Origin: Meconema thalassinum
Taxonomy: Eukaryota; Arthropoda; Insecta; Orthoptera; Tettigoniidae
DNA: 64,000 nt
Direction: 5' to 3'
NCBI GenBank assembly: GCA_946902985.2
Contig: CAMPQE020000051.1
Coordinates: 1,426,001 to 1,490,000, forward strand
The translations under genes were made by a program, and so were the position numbers. The notes beneath the pieces were generated by a model. The model saw only the letters and a program-made list of their open reading frames with translations, was not told where the DNA came from and did no database searches. Of the stretch, positions 1 through 10,990 are shown one piece after another. The stretch's first letter is position 1. Every line of letters starts with the position of its first letter.

Positions 1-127
1 ATGGTCAACCCTTTTCCATGACCAACGAATTTACCCGAAAGATCTATTACAGCATGGTCATTGACCTATGATTTTATAAACTAATCATTGGAGAGGGTCA
101 AGTGAGGTGTCATAGGACATAGAATGG
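1..127 (+). repeat. 124-bp repeat unit, split by the solo LTR
   Basis: One unit starting ATGGTCAACCC and containing TTGACCTATGATTTTATAAA. Related units follow at about 2,424-2,545 and 2,546-2,665, and mirrored units lie at 23,680-23,940. The repeat is the target into which the LTR at 128 inserted. Non-coding tandem array of about 124-bp period. Confidence 0.75.
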
Positions 128-2418
128 TGGGTAGATTATTGGCTGAGGAATAACCTACCCACCAAGGGAAGATGATAAAGAAAAGGTGGGTTTCGGACTG
201 GAGAGAAAGGATAGAGAAATAGGATGAGAGTCCCACAAAAGTTATAAATTGAACTTTAAACACACTTAAAGGCGGTTACCACAGCAAATCCGCTTTCTGA
301 TATCTAAAGTGAGTAGGGACTTGGTCGAAGCTAACGGGAAACGCAGCTAGGACTAGGGCGGTTTGCCAGAGAATGGCTTTAGCGTAATCCCTCTCAAGCA
401 TGCATATGACTACTATGGGGAAGGGTGATAGTCTGGCAAGACAAATAGTAACAGATTTATTCTGTGTTAACGAGAGCATGAACCTAGGAAGAGTTAGGAA
501 AGCCAGGATCTTGCCTAACTGTAGTATTTGCGAAATGATAAATCCAAAAACAAATATTTAATTTATTTAACAAGGCAAAAGGAGTCTAATAAATTTGACA
601 AGTATATAGTTTAAATTTTTAGTACAAATTTGGGGTCGCAGACCTCCTAACATTTAAATGTTGCTCCAGGCAATTAACAATTCTTAGGTTTCAAACTTTC
701 TATATGTACTAAAATCTTAGTAAGATTTTAAAAAGACAAATGAAGTGATCAAAGATAAACATTAATTTGAGTACAAGGTATGTACTTTAAGGTAATTACA
801 AGTATCTATCTAAGAAAAAAGTTACAACTTCGAAAATAACGAAAAAAAGGAAAACAAGTAAAATGAAAAAGAAGTTCCTATAACTTGTTATGTTTATGCA
901 GAATTACTTTTATGACAATTATACAAAAGAGGGAAGGTCACTTACTGTGAAACCTGAAGAGAAAGTCAAAAAGGAAGGTTCTAGACTTCCTATGTTCAAA
1001 TAGGAATCACGTGAAAAATGGGGCAAGTTTCCCTTTCGTGAGACCTAGAAATAACTTTATTAATATGGTTTGTTAGTAAGAGGTTTGGGAAAAAGCAAGT
1101 GGGATGGAAGGTAAATGTTCATGGCCGTATTTATGGTAATCGGACGATCGCAACGCGGTAGAAAAGTTGAACAAGCACTATTTTTCACTATAGTCTGTTA
1201 AATGGATGTAAAGTTCACTGTAGTAACACGAAAGTTTATGACAAGGAAAGTTATTGCAATGATGAAAAATAACTGGTTGCACTAGGTAGGCGAGAGTCTA
1301 TTGCTTGAGAAAGTTGTGAATTACAATTAAATGCGCCATAGAACATTCCAGCGGTGGAAGAAAATTCGCTATTGAGCTTTAATTCAGAAGTGAGATTCTT
1401 CAATTTTAAATAGTATTCTCACAAGTGAGTGAAAAATACATGACGGCAGGACTTGTAGATAAAGTACAGGATCTGGAAGGTTCCAGAACGATCTTAATAG
1501 AAGAATGGGGCCAAATTTAATCCAGCGGAGGAACTAGCTTGGTAATATATAGACAGCGGGTATTAGATAATATCCCACGTAGTGAGAAGATTTCTCATTT
1601 AAATAGCTTAAGAAAAGCTACTTTTTGTTAAGGTTGGCTTTGACAGACAAAAGCTCAACATGGCAAATCCCGCAAAGAATGATCACTGCCCCAAATAAGT
1701 AATCTCACGCTGTCTATAAAATAATCAATAAAAGCATGTAGATAATAAAACTGATGAAGATGAGGTTAAAACCTTAAGTCTGTACTTATCTTAGTTGCAT
1801 GTCGAAGGTGAAGTTCCCTTTGACGAATACTTAATGTGCCAACATGGCGTAGAACGTAGAGAGTGCCTCTTGGTTTGAGGAGACTGGCTCTAGTTGAGCC
1901 CTGACTGATCGAGTCAACTGCCGACTTACAAGTGAGACCCACTCAGCAAAGCGCGGAGGGACCAGGAAAGGGAAAAGAGTGGGGGTAGGAGACAAAAGGA
2001 GAACATATAAACATAGCCAACATTACAACAAAAAAAAAACGATTTTCTCCTGATGAGCTGGTCTTCAAAGAGTTGATAACAGGCGATACTAGCGCAGCAT
2101 GGTGAGTGAAAAAGTAGACGAAGTTCTCTTGCTCACGGAGAAGATAGCTGGCGATGGTAACAAGATCTGGTGGCCAGATGGATAAGTAAATCCTCTTGCA
2201 CCAGGAAGAATTAAGGAGCTTCAGAGATTCGCTGCTAGATGACGCTAGGTGGGTCATGGAAGATATATATCTAGAACAGACTCACAATGACATAAGAGGT
2301 ATGACCATCAAAGAGAAAATAGAAGATCACTGTTGGTGTTCGATAAAGAGGAAGGAATGAACATGCAAAAGCATTAAAAATTATATTCTCTCGTAACGTG
2401 TATTCCAAGAATACAGCA
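128..2418 (-). mobile_element. Solo LTR of the BEL/Pao family
   Basis: On the plus strand it starts TGGGTAGATT and ends GAATACAGCA, matching the LTRs of the complete element at 10,991-22,322 (TGGGTAGATT to GAATACACCA). It is flanked by a perfect 5-bp duplication AATGG (123-127 and 2,419-2,423), so it is a bona fide insertion. No gag or pol remains, which fits LTR-LTR recombination. It is 2,291 bp long, about 600 bp shorter than the right LTR of the complete copy. Two blocks of the full copy are missing here: about 425 bp matching 11,335-11,760, and about 165 bp matching 12,375-12,540. It therefore represents a different subfamily. Open frames inside it are short and look fortuitous. Confidence 0.9.
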
Positions 2419-2670
2419 AATGGTTAACCCTTTCCCATGACCAATGAATTTACCCCCCAAAAATCCAAAACAGCAAGGTCATTGACCTAAGATTTTATAA
2501 ACTAATAATCGAATATCAACATGTGAGGTGTCATAGGACTTAGAATGGTCAACCCTTTCCCATGGCCAATGAATTTACCGAAAATACCCAATACATTAAG
2601 GTCATCGACCTGAGATTTTATAAATTAATGATCGGATACGAACATGTGAGATGTTTTCCATGCGTGATGA
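2419..2670 (+). repeat. Two 124-bp tandem repeat units
   Basis: Two consecutive units with the shared motif AATGGT(C/T)AACCCTTTCCCATG. Together with 1-127 they form the left copy of the array mirrored at 23,680-23,940. Confidence 0.75.
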
Positions 2671-3197
2671 AACATAGCTAGGTAGAAAAAGAATTCGTGT
2701 AGGCTACATGTATGGTGACTGACAAGTCTTTTACCATTGAAACTTGTTTTCAGATCAAACTGCAGTATAGAGAGAGTATAGGTTGCAGGTATGGGTTAAT
2801 AAATGATAAACGGTGTACGCAAACTCTGATTTATCAAAAATTAAGAGTAGACTATATTTAATTGATTGGTTAAAGATGGTAGCTAAAACACAAAAATGCT
2901 CAGTGGTTACCGAGACAAAATAGTCGCTACACACAACAAGCTTTAAATACTTGAGGCTAATAATCTATACACACACACACTCGCTTGTTCTAAACTAAAC
3001 TGAGTTGCTGTCAGTGCTCAGACAGTAGGCTAATGACAAAATGCATTGCAAACAGAAATATAATCATTTCCGGTTGTCTGATGTTACCAGCTATCCATTT
3101 TTTTGTGTTGCAGTGGTAAGCACTTTTAGCTCTTGTACTGGTGGTCTTAACTCGATTTCCAGGTCTGAGGCCCAGAACGACTCGAACTATGAAACAA
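2671..3197. other. Arm DNA without a gene
   Basis: Unique part of the palindrome arm, with a short (CA)n run near 2,970. In the right arm the equivalent position carries a LINE tail (23,115-23,278) that is absent here, so this is the empty site. No coding signal was seen. Confidence 0.6.
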
Positions 3198-3255
3198 GGG
3201 CATCGTGGTGCAGTGGTTAAGCTGTTAGCCGTTTCACCAGGGGTTCGATTTCAGG
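3198..3255 (+). repeat. tRNA-derived SINE head (Pol III A and B boxes)
   Basis: A box TGGTGCAGTGG at 3,206-3,216 and B box GGTTCGATTT at 3,242-3,251, spaced as in a tRNA gene. A tRNA-derived SINE head is more likely than a functional tRNA because no paired acceptor stem follows. The mirrored copy is at about 22,915-22,968. Confidence 0.6.
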
Positions 3256-3842
3256 TTAATATGCATGTCATAAACATATTAAACAAAACAAAACAGAGAT
3301 AACGTTTAAAACTGATTACATTTGTGTCTTTTCAAATTATTACTTGGATTACAAATACAAAGGTGAACTGGGTTTAATATACAGTTAATGCTGTCTATCA
3401 CACACTAGACTGTAAGAAAGCCAAAAGAGCAAAAGGCGTAGGTAGAGCAGTGGTAAAATTTATATATGTAGAAAACTACTTGGCAAAGCTATATCGCATA
3501 AACAGTGCAGGATACAATCCAACAATCAAATTTGTATCTTGTGGAACAGAGAAAAGCACTTACGTGAGAAAATGTAAGTTCATGTGTAATATGACCTAAC
3601 ACACAAGTCTTCACCTGTGCACATGCATGACAAGAGCTAACAAGTCAAATTTTGTTTAGTTCCTACGTAACGTTAGGTTAGGGCTACGAGGCACATGCCA
3701 TTTAAGAGCAGGTCAAGGGATCTAACTTGGTGAATGAATGTGTTCTAACGAGTCATTTGTAGTTGAAAGAGAATAATACTTGTTCTTAAGATGTTAAAAC
3801 TGAGGAGATGGTACGTACAGTAAGACGTCTTGTTATTTCCTG
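3256..3842. other. Arm DNA without a gene
   Basis: Shared with the right arm (about 22,380-22,915). It contains a short GTTAGGTTAGGG-like motif near 3,670. No supported coding region. Confidence 0.5.
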
Positions 3843-4140
3843 TGTCATATTACAGACATGGCAGAGAGCACACAGTTCTGTTGCTATGACTAACGCTGCA
3901 GTAATTTGAAACCTCACGTGTTCATCAAGACAATGGGTGATGATTATACAAAGTTATCAGTCATTGGATATTACACAGGTGTTCCTTCCGGTGTCATGTT
4001 GCTGACATGGCAGAGAGCGCACAGTGCTATTGCTATGACTAACGCTGCAGTAATTTGAAACCCCCCAGGTGTTGATCAAGAAAATGGGCGATGATCATGC
4101 AAAGTCAGCAGTCATTGGATACCACACATCAACATGGACT
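3843..4140 (+). repeat. 149-bp tandem dimer; empty BEL site
   Basis: Two tandem units with ACATGGCAGAGAG at 3,856 and 4,005, followed in both by CTATGACTAACGCTGCAGT. In the right arm the partner of the first unit is split by the complete BEL element. Here GCAGAGAGCACACAGTTC is uninterrupted, with one copy of the GTGTG target on the minus strand. It is therefore the paralogous empty site. Confidence 0.85.
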
Positions 4141-4359
4141 AAATCATAAATGTGTTGTCATAACTTGCAGAAACCTCATTTAAAGATTTTAGATTTTACA
4201 TTTTAAATTTAAGTTTTTTTTTGATTTTTAGATTTTACATTTCTACAATTTCCTAAAAGAGTAAATTACAAGGTCACATACCTAACCGCATTAAACCTAA
4301 CTTTACCAAACCTAACTTAAGCTAATCCAAAGGCTAATGCACATACACAAAGTCTTACA

Positions 4360-5690
4360 GGTTACTGTACAACATGATCACTACCCCAAACGGATTTTTT
4401 AAATTTTGTTGTTTACACATATGTCAATTTTCGAATTTCCCATCTTCAGTTTTTTAATGTCAGTTTTTAGTTTTTCAATTTCATAATATGGAAAACATGG
4501 ATTTTGCATTTTGTTGTTTACACATTTATTAATTTCACAATTTCCCATTTTCAGTTCTTAAAATGTCAGTTTAAAGTTTTTCAATTTCATGATATAGAAA
4601 CATGGATTTTCCAATTTGTTGTTTTCACATTTGTCAATTTACAAAATTCTCATTTACATTTTTTTAAATTTCAGTTTAATGTTTTTTGTTCTATTTGTTA
4701 ATATGGAAACATGGATTTTTTACAATTTGTGTTTTACATGTCATGCAACTATCCTTATGCTAGTCTTATAGGTTACTGTACTACATAATCACTACCCCCA
4801 CTGGATTTTTTTTTCATTTTGTTGTTTACACATATGTCAATTTTCCAATTTCCCATTTTCAGTTATTTTTTTATGTCAGTTTTAAGGATTTCAATTTCAT
4901 AATTTGGAAACATGGATTTTGCATTTTGTTGTTTACACTTTTATTAATTTCACAATTTCCCATTTACAGTTCTTAAAATGTCAGTTTAAAGTTTTTCAAT
5001 TTCATGATATAGAGACATGGATTTTCCAATTTGTTGTTTTCACATTTGTCAATTTACCAAATTCCCATTTAAAGTTTTTAAAATTTCAGTTTAATGTTTT
5101 TTTTTATATTTGTCAATATTGAAACATGGATTTTTCCAATTTGTTGTTTTCACATTTGTCAATTTACCAAATTCTCATTTACAGTTTTTTTAAATTTCAG
5201 TTTAATGTTTTTTGTTCTATTTGTTAATATGGAAAAATGGATTTTTTTACAATTTGTGGTTTACATGTCATGCAACTATCCTTATGCTAGTCTTATAGGT
5301 TACTGTACAACATGATCACTACCCCCACCGGATATTTTTTTTTAAATTTTGTTGTTTACACATATGTCAATTTCCCAATTTCCCATTTTCAGTTTTTTTT
5401 AAATGTCAGTTTTATGTTTTTCAATTTCATAATATGGAAACATGGATTTTGCATTTTGTTGTTTACACATTTATCAATTCCACTTCCCATTTACAGTTCT
5501 TAAAATGTCAGTTTAAAGTTTTTCAATTTCATGATATAGAAACATGGATTTTCCAATTTGTTGTTTTCACATTTGTCAATTTACCAAATTCCCATTTACA
5601 GTTTTTAAAATTTCAGTTTAATGTTTTTTTCTATTTGTCAATATGGAAACATGGATTTTTCCAATTTGTGTTTTACATGTTCATTTTGCG
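4360..5690 (+). repeat. AT-rich higher-order tandem repeats, left arm
   Basis: Three higher-order units start GGTTACTGTAC near 4,361, 4,770 and 5,297. Each contains 80-100-bp subrepeats built on ACATGGATTTT, TTTGTTGTTT and ACA(T/C)ATTTGTCAATTT. Small open frames here, rich in Phe, Gln and His, are by-products of the periodicity. They repeat the same peptide and lack any codon signature, so I do not call them genes. Confidence 0.85.
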
Positions 5691-6520
5691 TTAGGAGTGG
5701 AGAGAAGTGGGTAGTTATTAAAATGTGCAAGCAGTGTCCATTGTTGACAGGTCATTGTTGACGAGTCATTCTCATACAACAGACAAGTGAGTTCATGTTT
5801 CGCATGCATTACCTAAAATGTAATACCATGCAAGTGTTTAACATTTTACAAATTAGCTTATGTATTAGTTTATGTGTGGGGTCTTATGTTGGGCATTTTG
5901 TGTTGGCTAATTTGACAAGTTATTTTGTCAATGCATACAGTGGATTTTTCTCTTGGTCTTGGAAAGTATATCAGTCCATTTTATCACAACATAATGCTTA
6001 CTGCCATGTTTGTAAGAAACAACAAACACACTAAACTTTCAAAAAAATCTAAAGTACTCTAAGGTACTCTCAACTCGTACTCTTGCCTCTATCCCATGGC
6101 TAGTCAAGAACATTATTTTTTTTTCCAAAAAAAGGTGAATGGGGAACGTAGACTATATGTTTAAACTAAAAAAACACATAAAGTCATATGTTAACTAACA
6201 CCTACGTTTATCCCATTTTTAGTGGAAAAATACTATATTTTATTAAATTTTTCTAAAAAATATTTGGAAAGTAAGCTATATTTTTTGAAAACTCATCATC
6301 CTATAAAGTCATATATAGACTCAAACCAATGGCTTTTATGTCCTTATTCGTTAGAACATAACATGGAATTTTTGACATTTTTCCAAAAAATGTTCATTTA
6401 AAAAAAAATTGGCTATATTTTGTAAACTATGAAATGTACAAAAATGTGTTTGACATAAATGACAGGTATTTACTCCCTCTGCCATAAAACCAAGTCCCAG
6501 GTCTGTGGGACAAAATCCAA
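5691..6520 (+). repeat. Inner part of left arm
   Basis: Mirrored at about 8,335-9,170. Its last 280 bp (about 6,240-6,520), with the motif AAAGTCATATATAGACTCAA, is repeated again at about 6,530-6,740 and 7,415-7,580 in the same orientation. No gene is supported. Confidence 0.7.
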
Positions 6521-6836
6521 AAGTTTCAATTTTGAAAGTAGGCGATATTTTGAAAACTTATCATTCTAAAAAGTCATATATAGACTCAAACAAATGTTTT
6601 TAAGTCCTTTAACGATAGAACAAAACTTAACATATTTTCCATTTTTCCAAAAAAGGTCAATTTTCAAAATTGCCTATATTTTGGAAACTAAGAATTTTAC
6701 CAAAAAGTTTGTTTAACGTAAATGAAAGGTCTTTACCCCCTATACCCCAAAAATGAATTGTAGGTGCCTAGGATAAAAACTGTGCAGTAGTGTGTTTGTG
6801 ACAGTTCATGGCCCTCCATCTCCACTCCCTCCACAC
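6521..6836 (+). repeat. Degenerate extra copy of the 280-bp arm repeat
   Basis: Another copy of the unit with GTCATATATAGACTCAAAC and ATTTTTCCAAAAAA. It lies just beyond where the two palindrome arms stop matching. Confidence 0.65.
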
Positions 6837-7178
6837 AAGATGGCGACCGTAGCTTAACTTAACCTAGCCTAACCTAACAAGATGGCGGCCGTAGCTTAAC
6901 TTAACCTAGCCTAACCTAACAAGATGGCGGTCGTAGCTTCACTTAACTTAACCTAACCTCACTTAACCTAAACCTACGAGGTGTGATCAAAAAATTTTCA
7001 AGATAGTGGTCATAGCTTAACTGAACCTAGCCTAGCCTAGCCTAGCCTAACCTAACCTAACCTACAAGGTGTGATCATGAAGTTCCAAAATGGCGGTTGT
7101 AGCTTAACTTAACCTAACCTAACCCTACGAGGTGTGATCAAAAAGTTCCAAAATGGCTGCCGTAGCTTAACTTAACCT
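6837..7178 (+). repeat. Minisatellite with CCTAA-rich (telomere-like) segments
   Basis: Six units begin AAGATGGCG or AAAATGGC at 6,837, 6,879, 6,921, 7,000, 7,087 and 7,150. Each is followed by CGTAGCTTAACTTAACC and runs of CCTAACCTAACC. Unit length varies from 42 to 87 bp; the longer units add ACGAGGTGTGATCA. The CCTAA runs resemble the arthropod telomere repeat, but the array is interstitial. Confidence 0.85.
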
Positions 7179-7362
7179 TTGATTGACCCCTGTTGATTGA
7201 CCCCTTTTGATTGATCTCTGTTGATGTATCCCTTTGGACTGGTCCCTGTAGACTAGCCCCTTTGGACGGGTCCTTTTTGAAGGGGGTGATTTTTTTACGG
7301 GTCCCGGAGGACGGGTCCTTGTGGGCGCGTCCTTTGGACTGATCCATATGGACTGGCCCATG
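7179..7362 (+). repeat. Short-period GGACGGGTCC-type minisatellite
   Basis: Irregular 12-17-bp units such as GACTGGTCCCT and GGACGGGTCCTTTT. The same kind of array, in the opposite sense, lies at 24,290-24,480 (GGACCCGTCCACAGG). Both strands carry small frames with no recognisable domain. Confidence 0.7.
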
Positions 7363-7414
7363 CATTTTATCCAAATTATGTCAAAGATATATATATATAT
7401 ATATTCTTTAAATT

Positions 7415-7930
7415 TTTCAAAAAATATTTGGAAAGTAGGCTATATTTTGAAAACTACTCATCCTAAAAAGTCACATATAGACTCAAACCAATGGCTTTTA
7501 AGTCCTTATTCGTTAGAACATAACATGGAATTTTTGACATTTTTCCAAAAAAATGTTCATTTTTTAAAAGTGGGCTAATTGACTGAGAGTGGGATAGACG
7601 TAGGTGTTGGAGCTAGCATATGATTTTATATGATTTTTAGTTTAAACATATAGCATACTGTCCCAATTTACCTTTTTTTTTTAATTTGAAATGTATAATG
7701 TTTACGACTAGGGGTGGAATGGAGTTGAGAGACAATCATTAACCTTAGAGTAGTTTGGATTCTTGGAATTTTAGTGTGTTGTTGTTGTTGCTTACAAACA
7801 TGGCGGTAAGCATTATGCTATCATAAAAAGGGCTGAGATACTTTCCAAGAACAAGAGAAATATCCTCTAAATACATTGACAAAAATAACTTGTCAAATAA
7901 GCCATTACAAATAGGGTACCACAAAATAAC
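7415..7930. repeat. Nested small inverted copy of arm sequence in the palindrome centre
   Basis: 7,415-7,580 repeats the 280-bp arm unit in plus orientation. 7,590-7,930 then repeats sequence of 5,890-6,230 in minus orientation (compare with 8,590-8,950). The centre therefore holds a second, shorter palindrome-like arrangement. A (TA)n run lies at about 7,386-7,404. Confidence 0.65.
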
Positions 7931-8100
7931 TTGTCAAATAAGCCATTACAAATAGGGTACCACTTTTACACCCCACATTTGCACCCCACTTTTTGCACAC
8001 CACTTTTGCACCCACTTTGCACCCACTTTTGCACCCACTTTGCACCCGCTTTTCACTCACTTTTACACCTACTTTGCACACACTTTGCACCCGAACATTA
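7878..8100 (+). repeat. Direct duplication followed by a TTTGCACCCAC array
   Basis: An approximately 45-bp segment containing AACTTGTCAAATAAGCCATT and ending GGGTACCAC occurs twice in tandem (up to about 7,962). It is followed by 10-13-bp units of TTTGCACCCAC to about 8,095. Confidence 0.75.
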
Positions 8101-9169
8101 CATCATCTGACATAATAAAAATAGGCATGGTTGTTGTCGAGACCGAGATAAGAGCGGGGGTAATGAATTTATAGTGATAGGATCGGAAAACCCATTATCA
8201 CTTCAGTAGTGACATCCAGCAAAAATTGTACTCTGGAATTCATGGAATCTTAGTGTGTTGTTGTTGTTGCTTACAAACAGGTATGGTCACGTCATGTGAG
8301 GTTGGCTAGGATTAGATTAAAATATTTCTGGATTTTGTTCCAGATATCTGGGGAAGGGGGGGTAAATAAAATACCTGTCATTTATGTCAAAAACACTTTT
8401 TTTTGTAAAATACCTAGTTTCCAAAATATAGCCCATTTTTTAAAATGAACATTTTTGGAAAAAAATGTCAAAAATTCAATATTTTGTTCTAACGATTAAG
8501 GATATAAAAACCATTGGTTTGAGTCTATATATGACTTTATAGGATGATTAGATTTCAAAAATATAGCTTACTTTCAAAATATTTTTTAGAAAAATTTAAA
8601 AAAATATAATATTTTTCCACTAAAAATGGGATAAACGTAGGTGTTAGAGTTAACATATGACTTTATGTGATTTTTTTTAGTTTAAACATATAGTCTACTT
8701 TCCCCATTCACCTTTTTTTTGAAAAAAAAATAATGTTCTTGACTAGCCATGGGATAGAGGCAAGAGTACGAGTTGAGAGTACCTTAGAGTACTTTAGATT
8801 TTTTTGAAAATTTAGTGTGTTATTGTTGTTGCTTACAAACATGGCAGTAAGCATTATGTTGTGATAAAATGGACTGATATACTTTCCAAGACCAAGAGAA
8901 AAATCCACTATATGCATTGACAAAATAACTTGTCAAATAAGCCAACACAAAATGCCCAATATAAGACCCCACACATAAACTAATACATAAGCTAATTTGT
9001 AAAATGTTAAACACTTGCATGGTATTACATTTTAGGTAATGCATGCGAAACATGAACTCACTTGTCTGTTGTATGAGAATCACTCGTCAACAATGACCTG
9101 TCAACAATGGACACTGCTTGCACATTTTTAATTACTACCCACTTCTCTCCAATCCTTATGCAAAATGAA

Positions 9170-10500
9170 CATGTAAAACACAAATTGGAAAAATCCATGT
9201 TTCCATATTGACAAATAGAAAAAACATTAAACTGAAATTTTAAAAACTGTAAATGGGAATTTGGTAAATTGACAAATGTCAAAACAACAAATTGGAAAAT
9301 CCAAGTTTCTATATCATGAAATTGAAAAACTTTAAACAGACATTTTAAGAACTGTAAATGGGAAATTGTGAAATTAATAAATGTGTAAACAACAAAATGC
9401 AAAATCCATGTTTCCAAATTATGAAATTGAAAACCTTAAAACTGACATAAAAAACTGAAAATGGGAAATTGGAAAATTGACATATGTGTAAACAACAAAA
9501 TTTAAAAAAAATATCCGGTGGGGGTAGTGATCATGTTGTACAGTAACCTATAAGACTAGCATAAGGATAGTTGCATGACATGTAAAACACAAATTGTAAA
9601 AAATCCATGTTTCCATATTAACAAATAGAACAAAAACATTAAACTGAAATTTAAAAAAACTGTAAATGAGAACTTGGTAAATTGACAAATGTGAATACAA
9701 CAAATTGGAAAAATCCATGTTTCCATATTGACGAATAGAAAAAAACATTAAACTGAAATTTTAAAAACTGTAAATGGGAATTTGGTAAATTGACAAATGT
9801 GAAAACAACAAATTGGAAAATCCATGTTTCTATATCATGAAATTGAATAACTTTAAACTGACATTTTAATAACTGTAAATGGGAAATTGTGAAATTAATA
9901 AATGTGTAAACAACAAAATGCAAAATCAATGTTTCCAAATTATGAAATTGAAAACCTTAAAACTGACATTTGAAAAAAAAAATGAAAATTGGAAATTGGA
10001 AAATTGACATATGTGTAAACAACAAAATGAAAAAAAAAATCTAGTGGGGGTAGTGATCATGTTGTACAGTAACCTATAAGACTAGCATAAGGATAGTTGC
10101 ATGACATGTAAAACACAAATTGTAAAAAATCCATGTTTCCATATTAAAAAATAGAACAAAAAACATTAAACTGAAATTTAAAAAACTTTAAATGAGAATT
10201 TGGTAAATTGACTAATGTGAAAACAACAAATTGGAAAATCCATGTTTCTATATCATGAAATTGAAAAACTTTAAACTGACATTTTAAGAACTGAAAATGG
10301 GAAATTGTGAAATTAATAAATGTGTAAACAACAAAATGCAAAATCCATGTTTTCCATATTATGAAATTGAAAAACTAAAAAATGACATTAAAAAATCTGA
10401 AAATGGGAAATTGGAAAAGTGACATATTTGTAAACAACAAAATTAAAAAAATCCGTTTGGGGTAGTGATCATGTTGTACAGTAACCTGTAAGACTAGCAT
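9170..10500 (-). repeat. AT-rich higher-order tandem repeats, right arm
   Basis: Reverse-complement counterpart of 4,360-5,690, with GTACAGTAACCTATAAG boundaries near 9,540, 10,065 and 10,480. The same caution applies: open frames here are repeat artefacts. Confidence 0.85.
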
Positions 10501-10985
10501 ACGGATAGTTGCATGTAACTTATATACATTGTGTATGTGGATTAGCTTATGTTAGGTTTGGTAAAGTTAGGTTTAATGAGGTTAGGTATGTGACCTTGTA
10601 GTTTACTCTTTTAGGAAAATGTAAAAAAGTAAAATCTAAAAATCAAAAAAAATCTTAAATTTACAATGTAAAATCTAAAATCTTTAAATGAGGTTTCTGC
10701 AAGTTATGACAACACATTTATGATTTAGTCCATGTTGATGTGTGGTATCCAATGACTGCTGACTTTGCATGATCATCACCCATTGTCTTGATCAACACCT
10801 GGGGGGTTTCAAATTACTGCAGTGTTAGTCATAGCAATAGAACTGTGCGTGTCAGCAACACGACACCGGAAGGAACACCTGTGTAATATCCAATGACTGC
10901 TAACTTTGTATAATCATCACCCATTGTCGTGATGAACACTTGAGGTTTCAAATTACTGCAGCGTTAGTCATAGCAACAGAACTGT
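10501..10985 (-). repeat. Right arm, part next to the BEL insertion
   Basis: Mirror of about 3,890-4,360, including the second 149-bp unit and CCTAAC-rich stretches. It ends in the left copy of the BEL target duplication (10,986-10,990). Confidence 0.75.
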
Positions 10986-10990
10986 GTGTG

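Larger units (their letters stand above)
1..6520 (+). repeat. Left arm of giant inverted duplication
   Basis: Read on the plus strand, this arm matches the reverse complement of 8,335-23,908 in the same order: 124-bp repeat units, a tRNA-like SINE head, a 149-bp dimer, AT-rich higher-order repeats, and the block ending in CATAAATGACAGGTATTT. In compared stretches (for example 2,700-3,050 against 23,290-23,650) only a few differences per hundred bases are visible. The arm runs off the window at position 1, so its true outer end is unknown. It is interrupted by a solo LTR (128-2,418). Matching fades near 6,520. It could be a segmental inverted duplication or the long TIR of a foldback-type element; I cannot decide. 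Confidence 0.88.

Noticed and set aside
2040..2070. CTGATGAGCTGG in the solo LTR as a hammerhead core
   Set aside because: No stem II or GAAA follows at the right distance.
4504..5694. Several open frames of 65-95 codons with near-identical Phe/His-rich peptides
   Set aside because: They repeat with the AT-rich array and also exist mirrored at 9,058-10,341. They are tandem-repeat artefacts, not genes.
7138..7374. Lys/Ser/Gly-rich minus-strand frames
   Set aside because: Translation of a short-period minisatellite.
7965..8095. Regular short repeats that could suggest a CRISPR array
   Set aside because: Units of 10-13 bp with no unique spacers, in a eukaryotic context; a simple minisatellite.
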